A DNA stretch of 64,000 nucleotides from Verrucomicrobiales bacterium (GTDB lineage Bacteria > Verrucomicrobiota > Verrucomicrobiia > Verrucomicrobiales > DEV007), in NCBI GenBank assembly GCA_029213005.1, contig JARGPI010000027.1, positions 33,236 through 97,235 of the forward strand, given 5' to 3'. The notes beneath the pieces are model-generated. The model made no database searches, had not been told where the DNA came from, and saw only the letters and a list, made by a program, of their open reading frames with translations. The position numbers were made by a program, and so were the translations under genes. Shown here in pieces: positions 9,037-18,087 of this stretch (the first letter of the stretch is position 1; each line of letters opens with the position of its first letter).

Positions 9037-9315
9037 CTACTTCACAATGATCTTTTTCACTGGCTTCAGTCTCGGCGCGGCCGGAGTCGTAGATTGGATC
9101 TGTGACTGAGTCGCTGTGGGAGCTTCACGCCAGAAATTCTGAGCACTTCTCTTTTCCCAGCTGCCCGAATCCCAATGGTTTTTAAACGGCGGGGCTTTGG
9201 CTGTGCTGACAGGTCGAGGTTCTTCCGATCGGTTCTTCAACTGATCGTTTCCCGCCCCAAAGCAGGGAACCAGAATCGATAGGGTCAATATCAACTTAAG
9301 GGGATTTTTTTTCAT
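9037..9315 (-). CDS. Small secreted protein with an NHW...NFWR motif
   Basis: A 92-residue protein starting at ATG 9315 with a Sec signal peptide (MKKNPLKLILTLSILVPC) that also resembles a lipobox. The longer GTG start adds only five residues. The mature part is short, polar and basic, and holds PFKNHW, then SWE, then SAQNFWR. The same spaced motif recurs in the small protein at 31558-31794, so the two are paralogs. No known family is recognised. Being exported, tryptophan-rich and Lys-tailed, it may bind cell wall or envelope, but that is speculation. Confidence 0.7.
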   Translation of the reverse strand: MKKNPLKLILTLSILVPCFGAGNDQLKNRSEEPRPVSTAKAPPFKNHWDSGSWEKRSAQNFWREAPTATQSQIQSTTPAAPRLKPVKKIIVK

Positions 9316-9508
9316 GTCTGTTAGTGTCACGCAAAATCCGGGGGGGCCGAACAGTGATTGGTTAATCTACCCTCGTGAAAATAGTTCTCAACAAAAATTA
9401 TGGAAATTATGGAAATTCAGATTTCTGACCTTGGAAATTGAATTTTCTTTAAATCGATTGTCATGAATTTTGATTTCGCCCGTCTATGAATATGAAGACA
9501 GAAGCGAT

Positions 9509-9603
9509 GTTCGACTTAACAAGGACTCCTCCTTAGCAGGTCGGACGTAGCAAAACAAGCGGTTCCTAGTGGGGTCCACCTTTCGGTGGGCCTCACTTTT
9601 TTT
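9509..9603 (+). ncRNA. Probable structured small RNA with its own terminator
   Basis: This 290-base gap has no reading frame but strong RNA structure. Hairpin 1 (9509-9546) pairs GTTCGAC with GTCGGAC and, inside an internal loop, AAGGA with TCCTT around a CTCC tetraloop. After a short unpaired linker comes a 12-bp GC-rich stem (9569-9580 against 9585-9596, TTTC loop), followed at once by seven T, a textbook terminator in the rightward direction. Neighbouring genes on both sides are leftward, so this terminator belongs to no protein gene seen here. The 5' end is unknown: no convincing promoter was found, and AT-rich sequence near 9458-9496 is the best region for one. Family not recognised. Confidence 0.55.
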
Positions 9604-9621
9604 CGGCCCCGAAGGAGCGGG

Positions 9622-10062
9622 TTAAATATCGTTCTCCTCTTCTTCCCAGAGCATCATCATTTCGAAGTCTCCGAAGTCATTATCGAACTCGACCTGTTTG
9701 GTCAGCTCGGCAATCGATTCACTGGCCCGGACCAGTCTTCTCGCGAGCGCGCGCGAAATTTCTTTGCTGATCTCGGGGTGATTGGCCAGTTCCTTGTCCG
9801 CATTTTCCAGAATGTAGAAGTCGCAGGCTTTCAAAGCGATTGCGGAGGCGGTATGGCCGCGGTTGAGGAGCACGGCAACTTCACCCAGCATAGCGCCTTT
9901 TGTGGTGATCGTGGTAATCGGGCTGTCTCCGACTCTGATTTCAACTGAACCGGACTTTAAAAACAAAATTTCCCCGTCTCTACCGCCTTCTTTCAGGACG
10001 ATGTCGCCTTTTTCGAATGAGCGGGATGGGAGGTCTGAACAATGATCAAGTGAATTGGACAT
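9622..10062 (-). CDS. Cyclic nucleotide-binding (CRP/cNMP) domain protein
   Basis: A single cNMP-binding beta-roll of 146 residues: FEKGDIVLKEGGRDGEILFLKSG in pattern, then the phosphate-binding cassette region GAMLGEVAVLLNRGHTASA. It lacks the C-terminal helix-turn-helix of CRP/FNR regulators and ends in a helical and very acidic tail (MMLWEEEENDI). It may sense a cyclic nucleotide and act by protein contact rather than on DNA. It appears to be transcribed alone. Confidence 0.85.
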   Translation of the reverse strand: MSNSLDHCSDLPSRSFEKGDIVLKEGGRDGEILFLKSGSVEIRVGDSPITTITTKGAMLGEVAVLLNRGHTASAIALKACDFYILENADKELANHPEISKEISRALARRLVRASESIAELTKQVEFDNDFGDFEMMMLWEEEENDI

Positions 10063-10104
10063 GGTCTCACTATGGTCGAAACCAAAGTGAGGGAAAGCTA
10101 AAAA

Positions 10105-10737
10105 TTAGTCGAAGCCGGGCAGCATCGAGATGAAGACCGGGCCGTCGTGATTGGGATTTTTCAGGGGATTTTCGCATCTCGCGATACTCACCTCCGAAGA
10201 CGGCTCGATGAGATGGATGGGGTTGTCACTTTCCAGAAATTCATCGAGCTGATTCCCGGTAAGAAGAGCAGGCATCCGGTCATGGATATGGCTCGTTTTT
10301 TCCGAGCCGGCGGTGGTTAGCATGGAATAACAATAGCCGTGTTCCGCTGAATCTTCCCAGAGACCGGCCGCCCAGATCCATTGTTCCGCGATCGATGCCT
10401 GAAAAGCGTGGGTCTGTTTATCGCCGGTCGGACCGGACCACTCGTAATAAGTGGACATGGGAATGATGCATCGTCGCTTTTCTTCCCAGGCCGATTTCCA
10501 CATGCCGCCTTCCAGTTTGTCCGAACGGGCGTTGTTGATCGCCGGATTGAAGGACCGGACAAAGCCCCAGCGCATCGTCTCGATGTTGGTGCCGGAGGTT
10601 AGAACCAGACCCGGATCGGTTTTCCTGATGCCGAAAATCTTCGACCGGAGCTCTTTTAGGCCCCGGAATGCGAGTTTTTCCCACGTGGTTTCGTTTCGTT
10701 TGCCCTCGCCTGGGCCGATATCATACAAATTGCACAT
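10105..10737 (-). CDS. SRAP/HMCES-type abasic-site crosslinking protein (YedK family)
   Basis: Forms a covalent thiazolidine link to abasic sites in single-stranded DNA, protecting them from breakage. All key residues of the family are visible: catalytic Cys2 right after the initiator Met, the NARS segment near 69-72, Glu99 in TYYEW, and His152 in IHDRMP. Length 210 aa is normal. Its ATG follows the stop codon of the DUF1501 gene without any gap (TAG-ATG on the minus strand), so the two may be translationally coupled, an odd partnership for a DNA-damage protein. Confidence 0.93.
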   Translation of the reverse strand: MCNLYDIGPGEGKRNETTWEKLAFRGLKELRSKIFGIRKTDPGLVLTSGTNIETMRWGFVRSFNPAINNARSDKLEGGMWKSAWEEKRRCIIPMSTYYEWSGPTGDKQTHAFQASIAEQWIWAAGLWEDSAEHGYCYSMLTTAGSEKTSHIHDRMPALLTGNQLDEFLESDNPIHLIEPSSEVSIARCENPLKNPNHDGPVFISMLPGFD

Positions 10738-12201
10738 CTATGCCATCACTTCGCGGATCGGGTTGGCTCCTTCAACTCCAACGAGCCTCTGGTCGAGACC
10801 GCCGTAGAAAAAGGAGAGGTGATTCGGATCCATCCCCATCAAAGCCAGAATCGTCGCATGGAGGTGCTTGACGTGATATCGGTTCTCGACCGCCATGGAG
10901 CCCAGTTCATCAGTTTGACCGACTGAGACGCCCCCTTTCACTCCGCCGCCCGCCATCCACATCGTGAATCCGTAGCTGTTGTGGTCGCGACCGGTGCCTT
11001 TTGCATATTCGGCGGTCGGTTGGCGGCCGAACTCTCCGCCCCACACGATGAGAGTGTCGTCCAGCATTCCCCGGCGTTTCAGATCCTTGATCAGACCGGC
11101 GATCGGTTTGTCCGTTTCTCCCGCGTGGAGATTGTGATTCTTTTCGAGATCCCCGTGGGCATCCCAGTTATCGTCATTGTGGGCTCCGCCGGAGTATATC
11201 TGGATAAAACGCACCCCTCTTTCGACGAGCCGACGTGCCATGAGGCATTTCCGGCCAAAATCCCCGGTCTTTTCATCGTCCAGTCCATATAGAGATTTGG
11301 TATCTTCTGATTCCGACTCCAGATCGATCGCTTCCGGTGCGGTTGACTGCATTTTGTAAGCCAACTCATAGCTGGAGATGCGGGCTGCGAGGTTGGAATT
11401 GTCGAAGCGGGAGCTGAGGTGCCCGGCATTGAGGTGGTTTAGCGAATCGATTAACATCCGCTGCTCCGTCGCCGGCATGCCGTCGACATGTTTGAGATTC
11501 AAAATCGGGTCGCCTTTGGACCGGAAAACCGTTCCCTGATAACTGGCGGGCATAAAACCGGAGGTCCAGTTCTTCGCCCCGGAGATTGGCCCGCCGCTTT
11601 TATCCAGCATCACAACATAGCCGGGAAGATTATCGTTGGCCGATCCCAGTCCATAGTTCAGCCACGATCCCAGAGAAGGTTTCCCACTGATGAGACTCCC
11701 TGAGTTCATCATCAATAGAGCGGAGCCATGGATGGGAGAATCCGCCGTCATCGAGTGCAGGAAAGCGATATCGTCCACGCAGGTGCCGACGTGTGGAAAA
11801 AGGTCTGACACATATTTCCCGCATTCCCCGTATTGTTTGAACTTCCATTTCGGCTCGACGATTCGTCCCTGATTCTTTTTCCCGCCACGGCCAAAGGTTT
11901 TTACATCGATGGTTTTCCCGTCCATTCCATACATCGATGGTTTGTAGTCAAATGTATCAATATGACTCGGGCCTCCATACATAAACAGGAAGATAACGTT
12001 CTTCGCCTTGGCCGGATACATCGCCGGTTTCTGGGCGAGCGGATTGGCGAACTCAAGACCGCCTTCTGCTGCCTGGGCCTGATTAAAAAAGCCGTCTTTC
12101 CCCAATAGGCCACTCAGAGCGACTGCCGGGAATCCTCCTCCCACAGTATGTAGAAATTCCCGTCTCCTGACGTTTCCGCAAAAGGTTCCTTTATTGTTCA
12201 T
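10738..12201 (-). CDS. Tat-exported DUF1501 protein
   Basis: A 487-residue member of DUF1501, an alkaline-phosphatase/sulfatase-fold family of planctomycetes and verrucomicrobia. The N-terminus has a twin-arginine signal (RRREFLHTVGGG). Typical blocks follow: IFLFMYGGPSHIDTFD, then FGRKCLMARRLVERGVRFI, then WGGEFGRQPTAEY and HNSYGFTMWMAGGG. It lies 24 bases downstream of its DUF1549/DUF1553 partner, the standard family arrangement. The biochemical function is not established; hydrolysis of an ester, perhaps on a sulfated or phosphorylated glycan, is inferred from the fold. Confidence 0.9.
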   Translation of the reverse strand: MNNKGTFCGNVRRREFLHTVGGGFPAVALSGLLGKDGFFNQAQAAEGGLEFANPLAQKPAMYPAKAKNVIFLFMYGGPSHIDTFDYKPSMYGMDGKTIDVKTFGRGGKKNQGRIVEPKWKFKQYGECGKYVSDLFPHVGTCVDDIAFLHSMTADSPIHGSALLMMNSGSLISGKPSLGSWLNYGLGSANDNLPGYVVMLDKSGGPISGAKNWTSGFMPASYQGTVFRSKGDPILNLKHVDGMPATEQRMLIDSLNHLNAGHLSSRFDNSNLAARISSYELAYKMQSTAPEAIDLESESEDTKSLYGLDDEKTGDFGRKCLMARRLVERGVRFIQIYSGGAHNDDNWDAHGDLEKNHNLHAGETDKPIAGLIKDLKRRGMLDDTLIVWGGEFGRQPTAEYAKGTGRDHNSYGFTMWMAGGGVKGGVSVGQTDELGSMAVENRYHVKHLHATILALMGMDPNHLSFFYGGLDQRLVGVEGANPIREVMA

Positions 12202-12225
12202 AATCGTTATAGTTGCAGTCCACTC

Positions 12226-15195
12226 CTAGTCCAGGTAGAGAAATTGATTTAAATTAAGTGCCAGCAGGGCAATGCGTTTCATCGCGTCATCAGGACTGAG
12301 GCCTGCGTCACTCTGGAATCGCTGATACAGATCCAAACAGCGGTCGACGTCACGGTCATCCGGTTCGGTTTGGGTTACCATTTTTAAAGTGCTTGCGATC
12401 AGGTCTCTTTCATCGCCGTCGTAGCCCTGGATTCTCTCCGCCATAATCGCTGCGTGATCGTTCACGAATTTGGAATTCAGCATCATCAAAGCCTGATTGG
12501 GAACGGTGGTCGCAAACCGTACTGCGCAGGGTGAATCGGTATCAGCCTGATCGAAATCGGTCATCATGGGGTGTCGCAGGCTCCGTTTCACGTGAATGTA
12601 AATCGAGCGCCGGAAGTGATTGTTCTCGTCAGCTGAGACGGGCCACCCTTTGCCGGGGCGGGATGCGGTGGCGAGTACTTCCTGTGGAAGGGGAGGGTAA
12701 ACCCAGTCTCCCCCGATTTGCTCCACCAGTTTTCCGGATACGGTAAGTATCGAATCGCGAATCTCCTCAGCGGTAAGGCGTCGCATATTGTTCCGCCAAA
12801 AGTAGTGATTGCCCGGGTCGATTTGTGAGTTCCCGGAATTCGGCGCGCTCGACATCCGGTAACTCCGGCTTTTCAAAATCAGCCGATGCATATCTTTGAT
12901 CTTCCATCCGCTGGACTGGAACCGGAGTGCGAGCCAGTCGAGCAATTCGGGGTGTGACGGCATTTCACCGAGGGTTCCGAAATCCGAGGTGCTCGGGGTG
13001 ATCCCCCGGCCAAAGTGGTGCTGCCAGATCCGGTTGGCCATCACTCGCGATGTCAGCGGATTGTCTTCGCTGGTGATCCATTTTGCGAGAGCCAAGCGTC
13101 GGCCCGAGGTCTTTCCGCCCGTCCACGAAACAGGAGTCGCGGCTGCGGGGATCGGTTCGTTGGTGCCTTTGCCGAGGACGGCGGGGAAACCGGGGTAAAC
13201 CTGCTCGCCGGGCGCGTGAGCGCTTCCTCTGAGATGGATATGAAGTGGTTGTGGAGTTTCGCCGCGTTCCTGCACGATATTGAGAGGTTCGCCTGCCTTC
13301 CGGTTTTTCCAATTCTCTATTTCCTTCTTCTTATCGAGATAAGACTGGTAGAGGTTTTTCCCCTCAAAATGTTTAGTGATCTGAGTGATCAGTTTCTTAT
13401 TTCCGTTGGTCCGGATAATATCCTCCAGTTTAGATGAATCGGATGCGACGGTGCGAAGGCCTGCATCGATGTATTGACCTCCCCCGGTCTGTTTGCAGTG
13501 AATCGCGATCACGTTGCGACCGGTCTGAAGCGCGTCGATCGCTTTCTGGTCGAGAGGGAAGTATTCGTAGTCCGAGGTGTAGCCGGTTGCCCGGAAAACT
13601 TCCACCCCGTTAATATACACTTCGACATCTTCATCGTGGTATAGTTCGAGGGTCAGGGTGTCCGGTAAAACTTTGAGGCCGAAACCGGTCCTCAACCAGA
13701 TGTCGCTGGTCGTCCACGCGGTTTTCTTTGCGTGATTCGGGGTGGCGGTTCCGAAGCCTCCGGGGCCTTTGTTCCACATTTTGTCGCGGAATCCGACTTC
13801 TTTCCAATCCGGGGTCGGCTTTTTCAGGGTGAATTCCCACTGGGCGGGAGATTCGAGGCGCCCGCTCCTGACAAAAGTCTGTTCCGCTGCTTTGCCCTGA
13901 TTCTTGATCAACTTTTCACCTCTCAGGTATTCTCTGATTCGGTTGTCGAGAGATGCTACCTCGCTCTCCAGGGCTGCTATATTTTTTTCTCTTTCTATCG
14001 CAAATTTCTGCTTCTGATCCTCAGTTGACCAGTGATGAATGGTTCCCTCGGTTCGGTAGTGAGTGATACCGTGAAACAGATCCATAAAAGCATAGTAGTC
14101 CTTTTGGGAAATCGGGTCTGCTTTGTGATCGTGACAGCGGGCGCACCCGACAGTTGTCGCGAGAAACGCTTCGGAAGTGATCTGCACATTGTCAGCGAGG
14201 ACATCGTAGATGTGCTGTTTGCGGTCGGCCGGTTCGTCGTCCCATTGCATGAGGCGGTGGTAACCGGTTGCGACTAGAGAATCCCAGGTTCGGTTCGGAA
14301 TTTCATCGCCGGCGAGTTGCTCGGTAACAAATTGATCGTAAGGAATGTCGGAGTTGAAAGCGTTGATCACATAGTCGCGAAACTTCCAAATCACCGGCTT
14401 CGGGTTGTCCCTTTCAAATCCGTTTGATTCCGCATAACGGAGAAGGTCAAGCCAGTGCCGGGCCCATTTTTCACCATATCGGGGGCTGGCGAGCAACTCC
14501 TCCAGCAAAGTATCGTAGGCCGTTTCCGGTGCGGATTTGAATTTAGCGACAAAGTCGTCGACCTGAGAAGGAGTGGGGGGGAGTCCGGTGAGATCGTAAG
14601 TGACCCGGCGAATCAGGGCGGCGGGTTCGGCATCGGGATTGGGTTGGAGACCGTTTTTCTCCAGCTTATCGAGGATGAAGGCGTCGATTTCATTTTTGCC
14701 CCAGTCGGTATTCCGGGGCTTCGGCGGGGCGGAGCGGGAGAGTGGTCGGTAGGCCCACCATTCGCGGGCATCATCGCTGAGGGTGAATCCGCGATGGGCT
14801 TCGGAAGGATCGCCCTTTATTTCGAGAGCGGAATCGTAAGGGGCTCCCATTTTGACCCATTCGTCCAGAATCGCGATTTGCTCAGCCGGTAGTTTTGCCT
14901 TTGGGGGCATCTGATAGTCGGCATCTTTGTAGCTGATCATCTCGAGAAAGATGCTTTTCGCGGGATCGGCTTCATCATATCCGGGGCCGTATTCTCCGCC
15001 GCGGAGGAGGCCTTCCCGGCTGGTGACGCGAAATTCCCCTTTCAGTTTGTCTTCCCCGCCGTGGCATTTGAAGCAGTTTTGCTCGAGGATGGGGTGTACT
15101 TTTTCCCGATAGAAAACAGCGCCTTTTTCATCTGCCTGCACGGACGGGATGAGAAGAATGATCAGCAGAAGGGAGAGGGTGGCTATCTGTTTCAT
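12226..15195 (-). CDS. Secreted PSCyt1-DUF1549-DUF1553 protein with inner jelly-roll domain
   Basis: Start at ATG 15195 begins a clear Sec signal (MKQIATLSLLLIILLIPSVQA). Order of parts: a planctomycete cytochrome C-type domain with the haem motif CFKCHGG, then DUF1549 (YGEKWARHWLDLLRYAESNG; a second haem-type motif CARCHDHK). A beta-sandwich of about 140 residues follows that looks like the sugar-binding jelly roll of glycosyl hydrolases (DVEVYINGVEVFRATGY), and last comes DUF1553 (NPLTSRVMANRIWQHHFGRG). It probably acts outside the inner membrane with the DUF1501 partner downstream. The molecular reaction of the family is unknown; the two CxxCH motifs argue for redox chemistry. Confidence 0.92.
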   Translation of the reverse strand: MKQIATLSLLLIILLIPSVQADEKGAVFYREKVHPILEQNCFKCHGGEDKLKGEFRVTSREGLLRGGEYGPGYDEADPAKSIFLEMISYKDADYQMPPKAKLPAEQIAILDEWVKMGAPYDSALEIKGDPSEAHRGFTLSDDAREWWAYRPLSRSAPPKPRNTDWGKNEIDAFILDKLEKNGLQPNPDAEPAALIRRVTYDLTGLPPTPSQVDDFVAKFKSAPETAYDTLLEELLASPRYGEKWARHWLDLLRYAESNGFERDNPKPVIWKFRDYVINAFNSDIPYDQFVTEQLAGDEIPNRTWDSLVATGYHRLMQWDDEPADRKQHIYDVLADNVQITSEAFLATTVGCARCHDHKADPISQKDYYAFMDLFHGITHYRTEGTIHHWSTEDQKQKFAIEREKNIAALESEVASLDNRIREYLRGEKLIKNQGKAAEQTFVRSGRLESPAQWEFTLKKPTPDWKEVGFRDKMWNKGPGGFGTATPNHAKKTAWTTSDIWLRTGFGLKVLPDTLTLELYHDEDVEVYINGVEVFRATGYTSDYEYFPLDQKAIDALQTGRNVIAIHCKQTGGGQYIDAGLRTVASDSSKLEDIIRTNGNKKLITQITKHFEGKNLYQSYLDKKKEIENWKNRKAGEPLNIVQERGETPQPLHIHLRGSAHAPGEQVYPGFPAVLGKGTNEPIPAAATPVSWTGGKTSGRRLALAKWITSEDNPLTSRVMANRIWQHHFGRGITPSTSDFGTLGEMPSHPELLDWLALRFQSSGWKIKDMHRLILKSRSYRMSSAPNSGNSQIDPGNHYFWRNNMRRLTAEEIRDSILTVSGKLVEQIGGDWVYPPLPQEVLATASRPGKGWPVSADENNHFRRSIYIHVKRSLRHPMMTDFDQADTDSPCAVRFATTVPNQALMMLNSKFVNDHAAIMAERIQGYDGDERDLIASTLKMVTQTEPDDRDVDRCLDLYQRFQSDAGLSPDDAMKRIALLALNLNQFLYLD

Positions 15196-15365
15196 AAAAT
15201 TCGTGGATCCGAATGGTATCATTCATCATAGCTTCTTTAAAAGCTCTGTATTGGACGTAACAATGCGGGTTTTGTAAAAATGCGACATTTCGGGCTGCGG
15301 AGTGATGGCGCATTCGAGGCGGTTTGGGTTGGTTTTTGTCGATTTATCTGCGTTATTTTCCGCCG

Positions 15366-17411
15366 ATGCTGAGCGCTCTCCAGCGGCGACCGGGAAATCC
15401 GGTTTGCCTCGTGATCTTTACGATCTTCGTCATCTCTGCGGTTGCTAACCGTGGATTTGGACAGCTGAAGTCTGCTCTCGAAGTGAGGTCTCTTTCCTTC
15501 GAGGAAGCTGAATCCGGTGAAATGGTCGAATTGACCGGAACCGTCATTTTTCCGGACCCGCCTGCTACCATTTTTATTCAGGATCAGACCGCCGGGACGT
15601 TTTTTCAAATGCGAGGGGGGAAGGCGCCGCGAGCCGGGGATTTGGTCAAAGTGAAAGGCCGGACTTACCCGGGATTGTATTTGCCCGGCATCAAAGAGGT
15701 GCAGTTTGAAATCATCGATCACCCCGGCTTGCCGAAGCCCCGTCCGGTGAATTTCGATGAGCTGGTTTCGGGCACTTTTCATTATCAGCATGTTTCCGTG
15801 GAGGGTGTGATTCGCTGGGTTGAGCCGACCGGGGAGGGGACCGGAATGGCGACGATTTCGCTGGGTTCGCAGAAACTGGAGCTTTGGGTGAAGGCGCCGC
15901 TTCCTAATTTCGCCAAAGCGCTGGTCGGCAATCGGGTTCGTGTGGTGGGGCTCGCTGCCGGGGAAATCAACGGACGCCGCCAGCTCGTGAAACCCTATCT
16001 CCGGGTTCTAAAGTGGAGTGATATCGAGATTCAGGCTCCGGCGATGAAGGTTGAGCAGATTCCGATGGTGACGGCTCAGGAACTGCTCACTTTCCAGTTT
16101 GCGAAAAAATACGACCCGAGAGTCAGGATGGAAGGGCAGGTTATCGCGAGACAGGGGGAAACACTTTATCTCCGGAACGGCGATCTTGCTTTTCTGGCGG
16201 AGCTGAATGAGGTGGATGCTGATTTGTCGGTTTCCGATCAGGTCGAAATTATGGGGTTCCCCGAAATGAGAGGGTTTCGGGCGATGATTGCGAATTCCAC
16301 CATTTTACAAAAATCCAGCGGTGACTCATCTCCTGAGCCGTTTCCGATATCCTGGTCCCAGCTGGTCTCGGGCGATCGCGATGGTAATTTGATTTCGGTC
16401 GAGGGTGTTCTGGCGCATTGGTATTTGACGGAAAATGAGACTCGTCTGGCTCTGAGATCGAAGGACGGTAAATCGTCGATTCAGGTGCGGGTCCCGGAGT
16501 TGGTCGAAAATCTCCGCTCGGGCATGGAGCTGGATGTGTACGGGATCTGTCTCGTCGAAACGACGCGAACTGCCAACTACCGCGCGATGCCGGATTCGGT
16601 GGTGATTCTTTCCCGTCACGCCGGGGATATTCAGGTGTTGAAAGCGCCGAACTGGTGGACGGCGCGCCGCCTCGCCTGGGCCTTGATTGGGCTGACCTGC
16701 GTCACGTCGCTCGCCGGACTGTGGATTTATTTGCTGCGACGTCAGGTCGAACAGCAGACCGAGGAATTGCGTAGCGGTATCGAGCAAAAAGCGGCGCTGG
16801 AGGAGAGGCAGCGGATCGCGCGGGAGTTTCACGATACTCTGGAGCAGGATCTCGCGGGGCTGTCGTTGCGGCTCGATGCGGCGGTCGCTCAGAGCGGTGA
16901 TAAAGGGATTCAGAAATTTATTATCGGATCGCGAAGCCTTGTTTCCCGAATTCAGTCCGAAACGCGGAATCTGGTCGCCGATCTCCGCGAATCCCCGTCG
17001 AAAATGGCAGATTTGAATACCTCGCTCGGTGAATTGGCCGAAAAGATACCCGGTCGAGTTGGGCCGGAAGTGACGCTTCACCTCGATCAAAGCTGTCCTT
17101 TGCTGACTTCCCGTGTCGTTCGCCACATCAAAATGATTGCACAGGAGGCCGTCACCAATGCGATCAAGCACGCCGGGGCGACGAAAATCGATATCACAAC
17201 GGAAATCGAGCATCCCCGACTGATGATGACGGTGGTCGATAACGGGAAAGGCTTTGATATTGTCGCGGAAACCAGTGGGAAAACCGGTCACTTCGGCTGT
17301 ATGGGAATGAGAGAGCGGGCCCGGAAGCTGAAAGGAAATCTTGAATGGCAGAGTGAGCCGGGCCGAACTTGTGTGAAATTGACGATGAACCAAATCGATG
17401 AGCAATCCTGA
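15366..17411 (+). CDS. NarL-type sensor histidine kinase with OB-fold-like periplasmic domains
   Basis: ATG 15366 was taken in place of the upstream TTG because it is followed by a signal-like hydrophobic stretch. Residues about 40-430 form three repeated OB-fold-like beta modules (VELTGTVIF; VSVEGVIRW; VRMEGQVIA; ISVEGVLAH), a sensor layout found in verrucomicrobial and planctomycete kinases. A single membrane helix lies at about 436-457, then a HisKA_3 dimerisation domain with His489 in REFHDTLEQDL, and HATPase_c with N and G boxes (EAVTNAIKHA, DNGKGFD). It sits divergent from one DUF1553/DUF1501 pair and ahead of two others, so it may control them. It overlaps its response regulator by 14 bases. 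Confidence 0.92.
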   Translation: MLSALQRRPGNPVCLVIFTIFVISAVANRGFGQLKSALEVRSLSFEEAESGEMVELTGTVIFPDPPATIFIQDQTAGTFFQMRGGKAPRAGDLVKVKGRTYPGLYLPGIKEVQFEIIDHPGLPKPRPVNFDELVSGTFHYQHVSVEGVIRWVEPTGEGTGMATISLGSQKLELWVKAPLPNFAKALVGNRVRVVGLAAGEINGRRQLVKPYLRVLKWSDIEIQAPAMKVEQIPMVTAQELLTFQFAKKYDPRVRMEGQVIARQGETLYLRNGDLAFLAELNEVDADLSVSDQVEIMGFPEMRGFRAMIANSTILQKSSGDSSPEPFPISWSQLVSGDRDGNLISVEGVLAHWYLTENETRLALRSKDGKSSIQVRVPELVENLRSGMELDVYGICLVETTRTANYRAMPDSVVILSRHAGDIQVLKAPNWWTARRLAWALIGLTCVTSLAGLWIYLLRRQVEQQTEELRSGIEQKAALEERQRIAREFHDTLEQDLAGLSLRLDAAVAQSGDKGIQKFIIGSRSLVSRIQSETRNLVADLRESPSKMADLNTSLGELAEKIPGRVGPEVTLHLDQSCPLLTSRVVRHIKMIAQEAVTNAIKHAGATKIDITTEIEHPRLMMTVVDNGKGFDIVAETSGKTGHFGCMGMRERARKLKGNLEWQSEPGRTCVKLTMNQIDEQS

Positions 17412-18015
17412 TATGATTACCGTGATGTTAGTGGATGACCATTTTGTCGTGCGGAGTGGTCTCGCCGCATCACTTGATTTGGAAAGCGATATCGAAGTCG
17501 TTGCTGAAGCGGAAAGTGGCGAGGAGGCGATCGAGCTTTACCACGTCCACCATCCCCGGGTCGTCCTGATGGATCTGCAATTGCCCGGAATCAATGGCAT
17601 TCAGGCCGTGGAGAAGCTGGGGGTGCCGGGGATTCTTATGTTTTCCACCTTCGATCGCGAGGACGAAATTCAGGAGGCTCTCGATGCCGGTGCGAGCGGC
17701 TATCTCCAAAAGTCAGCATCCCGGGATGAATTGATTCTCGCGATCCACACGATTGCGGATGGCCGCACTTACCTGCCCGAGGCGGTCGCGGAAACCTTGC
17801 AGGAGCGCCAAAACACCTCCACCATCACCGCCCGCGAGCGGGAAATTCTCATGCTAATTTCGCAGGGCCGGGCCAATAAAGAAATCGGTGCCGAGCTCGG
17901 TATCGCGGAAGACACCGTGAAACGCCACGTCAGTAACGTGCTCCAGAAACTCGGAGTCAGCGATCGCGCCCAGGCAACTGCGGAAGCGATTCGGCGCGGA
18001 ATTGTCAAAGTCTGA
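17398..18015 (+). CDS. NarL/FixJ-type response regulator
   Basis: A 205-residue DNA-binding regulator. The receiver domain has the acidic pair in LVDDH, phosphoacceptor Asp59 in VVLMDLQLPG and a Lys in YLQKSAS. The LuxR-type helix-turn-helix (about 139-200) reads LTAREREILMLISQGRANKEI. The first ATG overlaps the kinase gene by 14 bases; an internal ATG at 17413 would remove the overlap. It is the cognate partner of the preceding kinase by position. Only 72 bases separate it from the LamG-DUF1553 gene, so it may be co-transcribed with that gene. Confidence 0.95.
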   Translation: MSNPDMITVMLVDDHFVVRSGLAASLDLESDIEVVAEAESGEEAIELYHVHHPRVVLMDLQLPGINGIQAVEKLGVPGILMFSTFDREDEIQEALDAGASGYLQKSASRDELILAIHTIADGRTYLPEAVAETLQERQNTSTITAREREILMLISQGRANKEIGAELGIAEDTVKRHVSNVLQKLGVSDRAQATAEAIRRGIVKV

Positions 18016-18087
18016 AACCTCCCGTCTACCACGAAAGTGTTATGCCGCGAGAGATGCAAATTTCCATTTTCCATGTGAACCTGACTT

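Noticed and set aside
9480..9606. 4.5S/SRP RNA gene
   Set aside because: The AGCAG bulge on the 3' side of the hairpin looked similar, but the GGAA tetraloop and the conserved GUC/AGG side of SRP helix 8 are missing; kept only as an unassigned structured RNA.
16326..17405. 359-residue leftward gene opposite the NarL-type kinase
   Set aside because: It is antisense to a certain kinase gene and His/Arg/Phe-rich in the way of a shadow frame.
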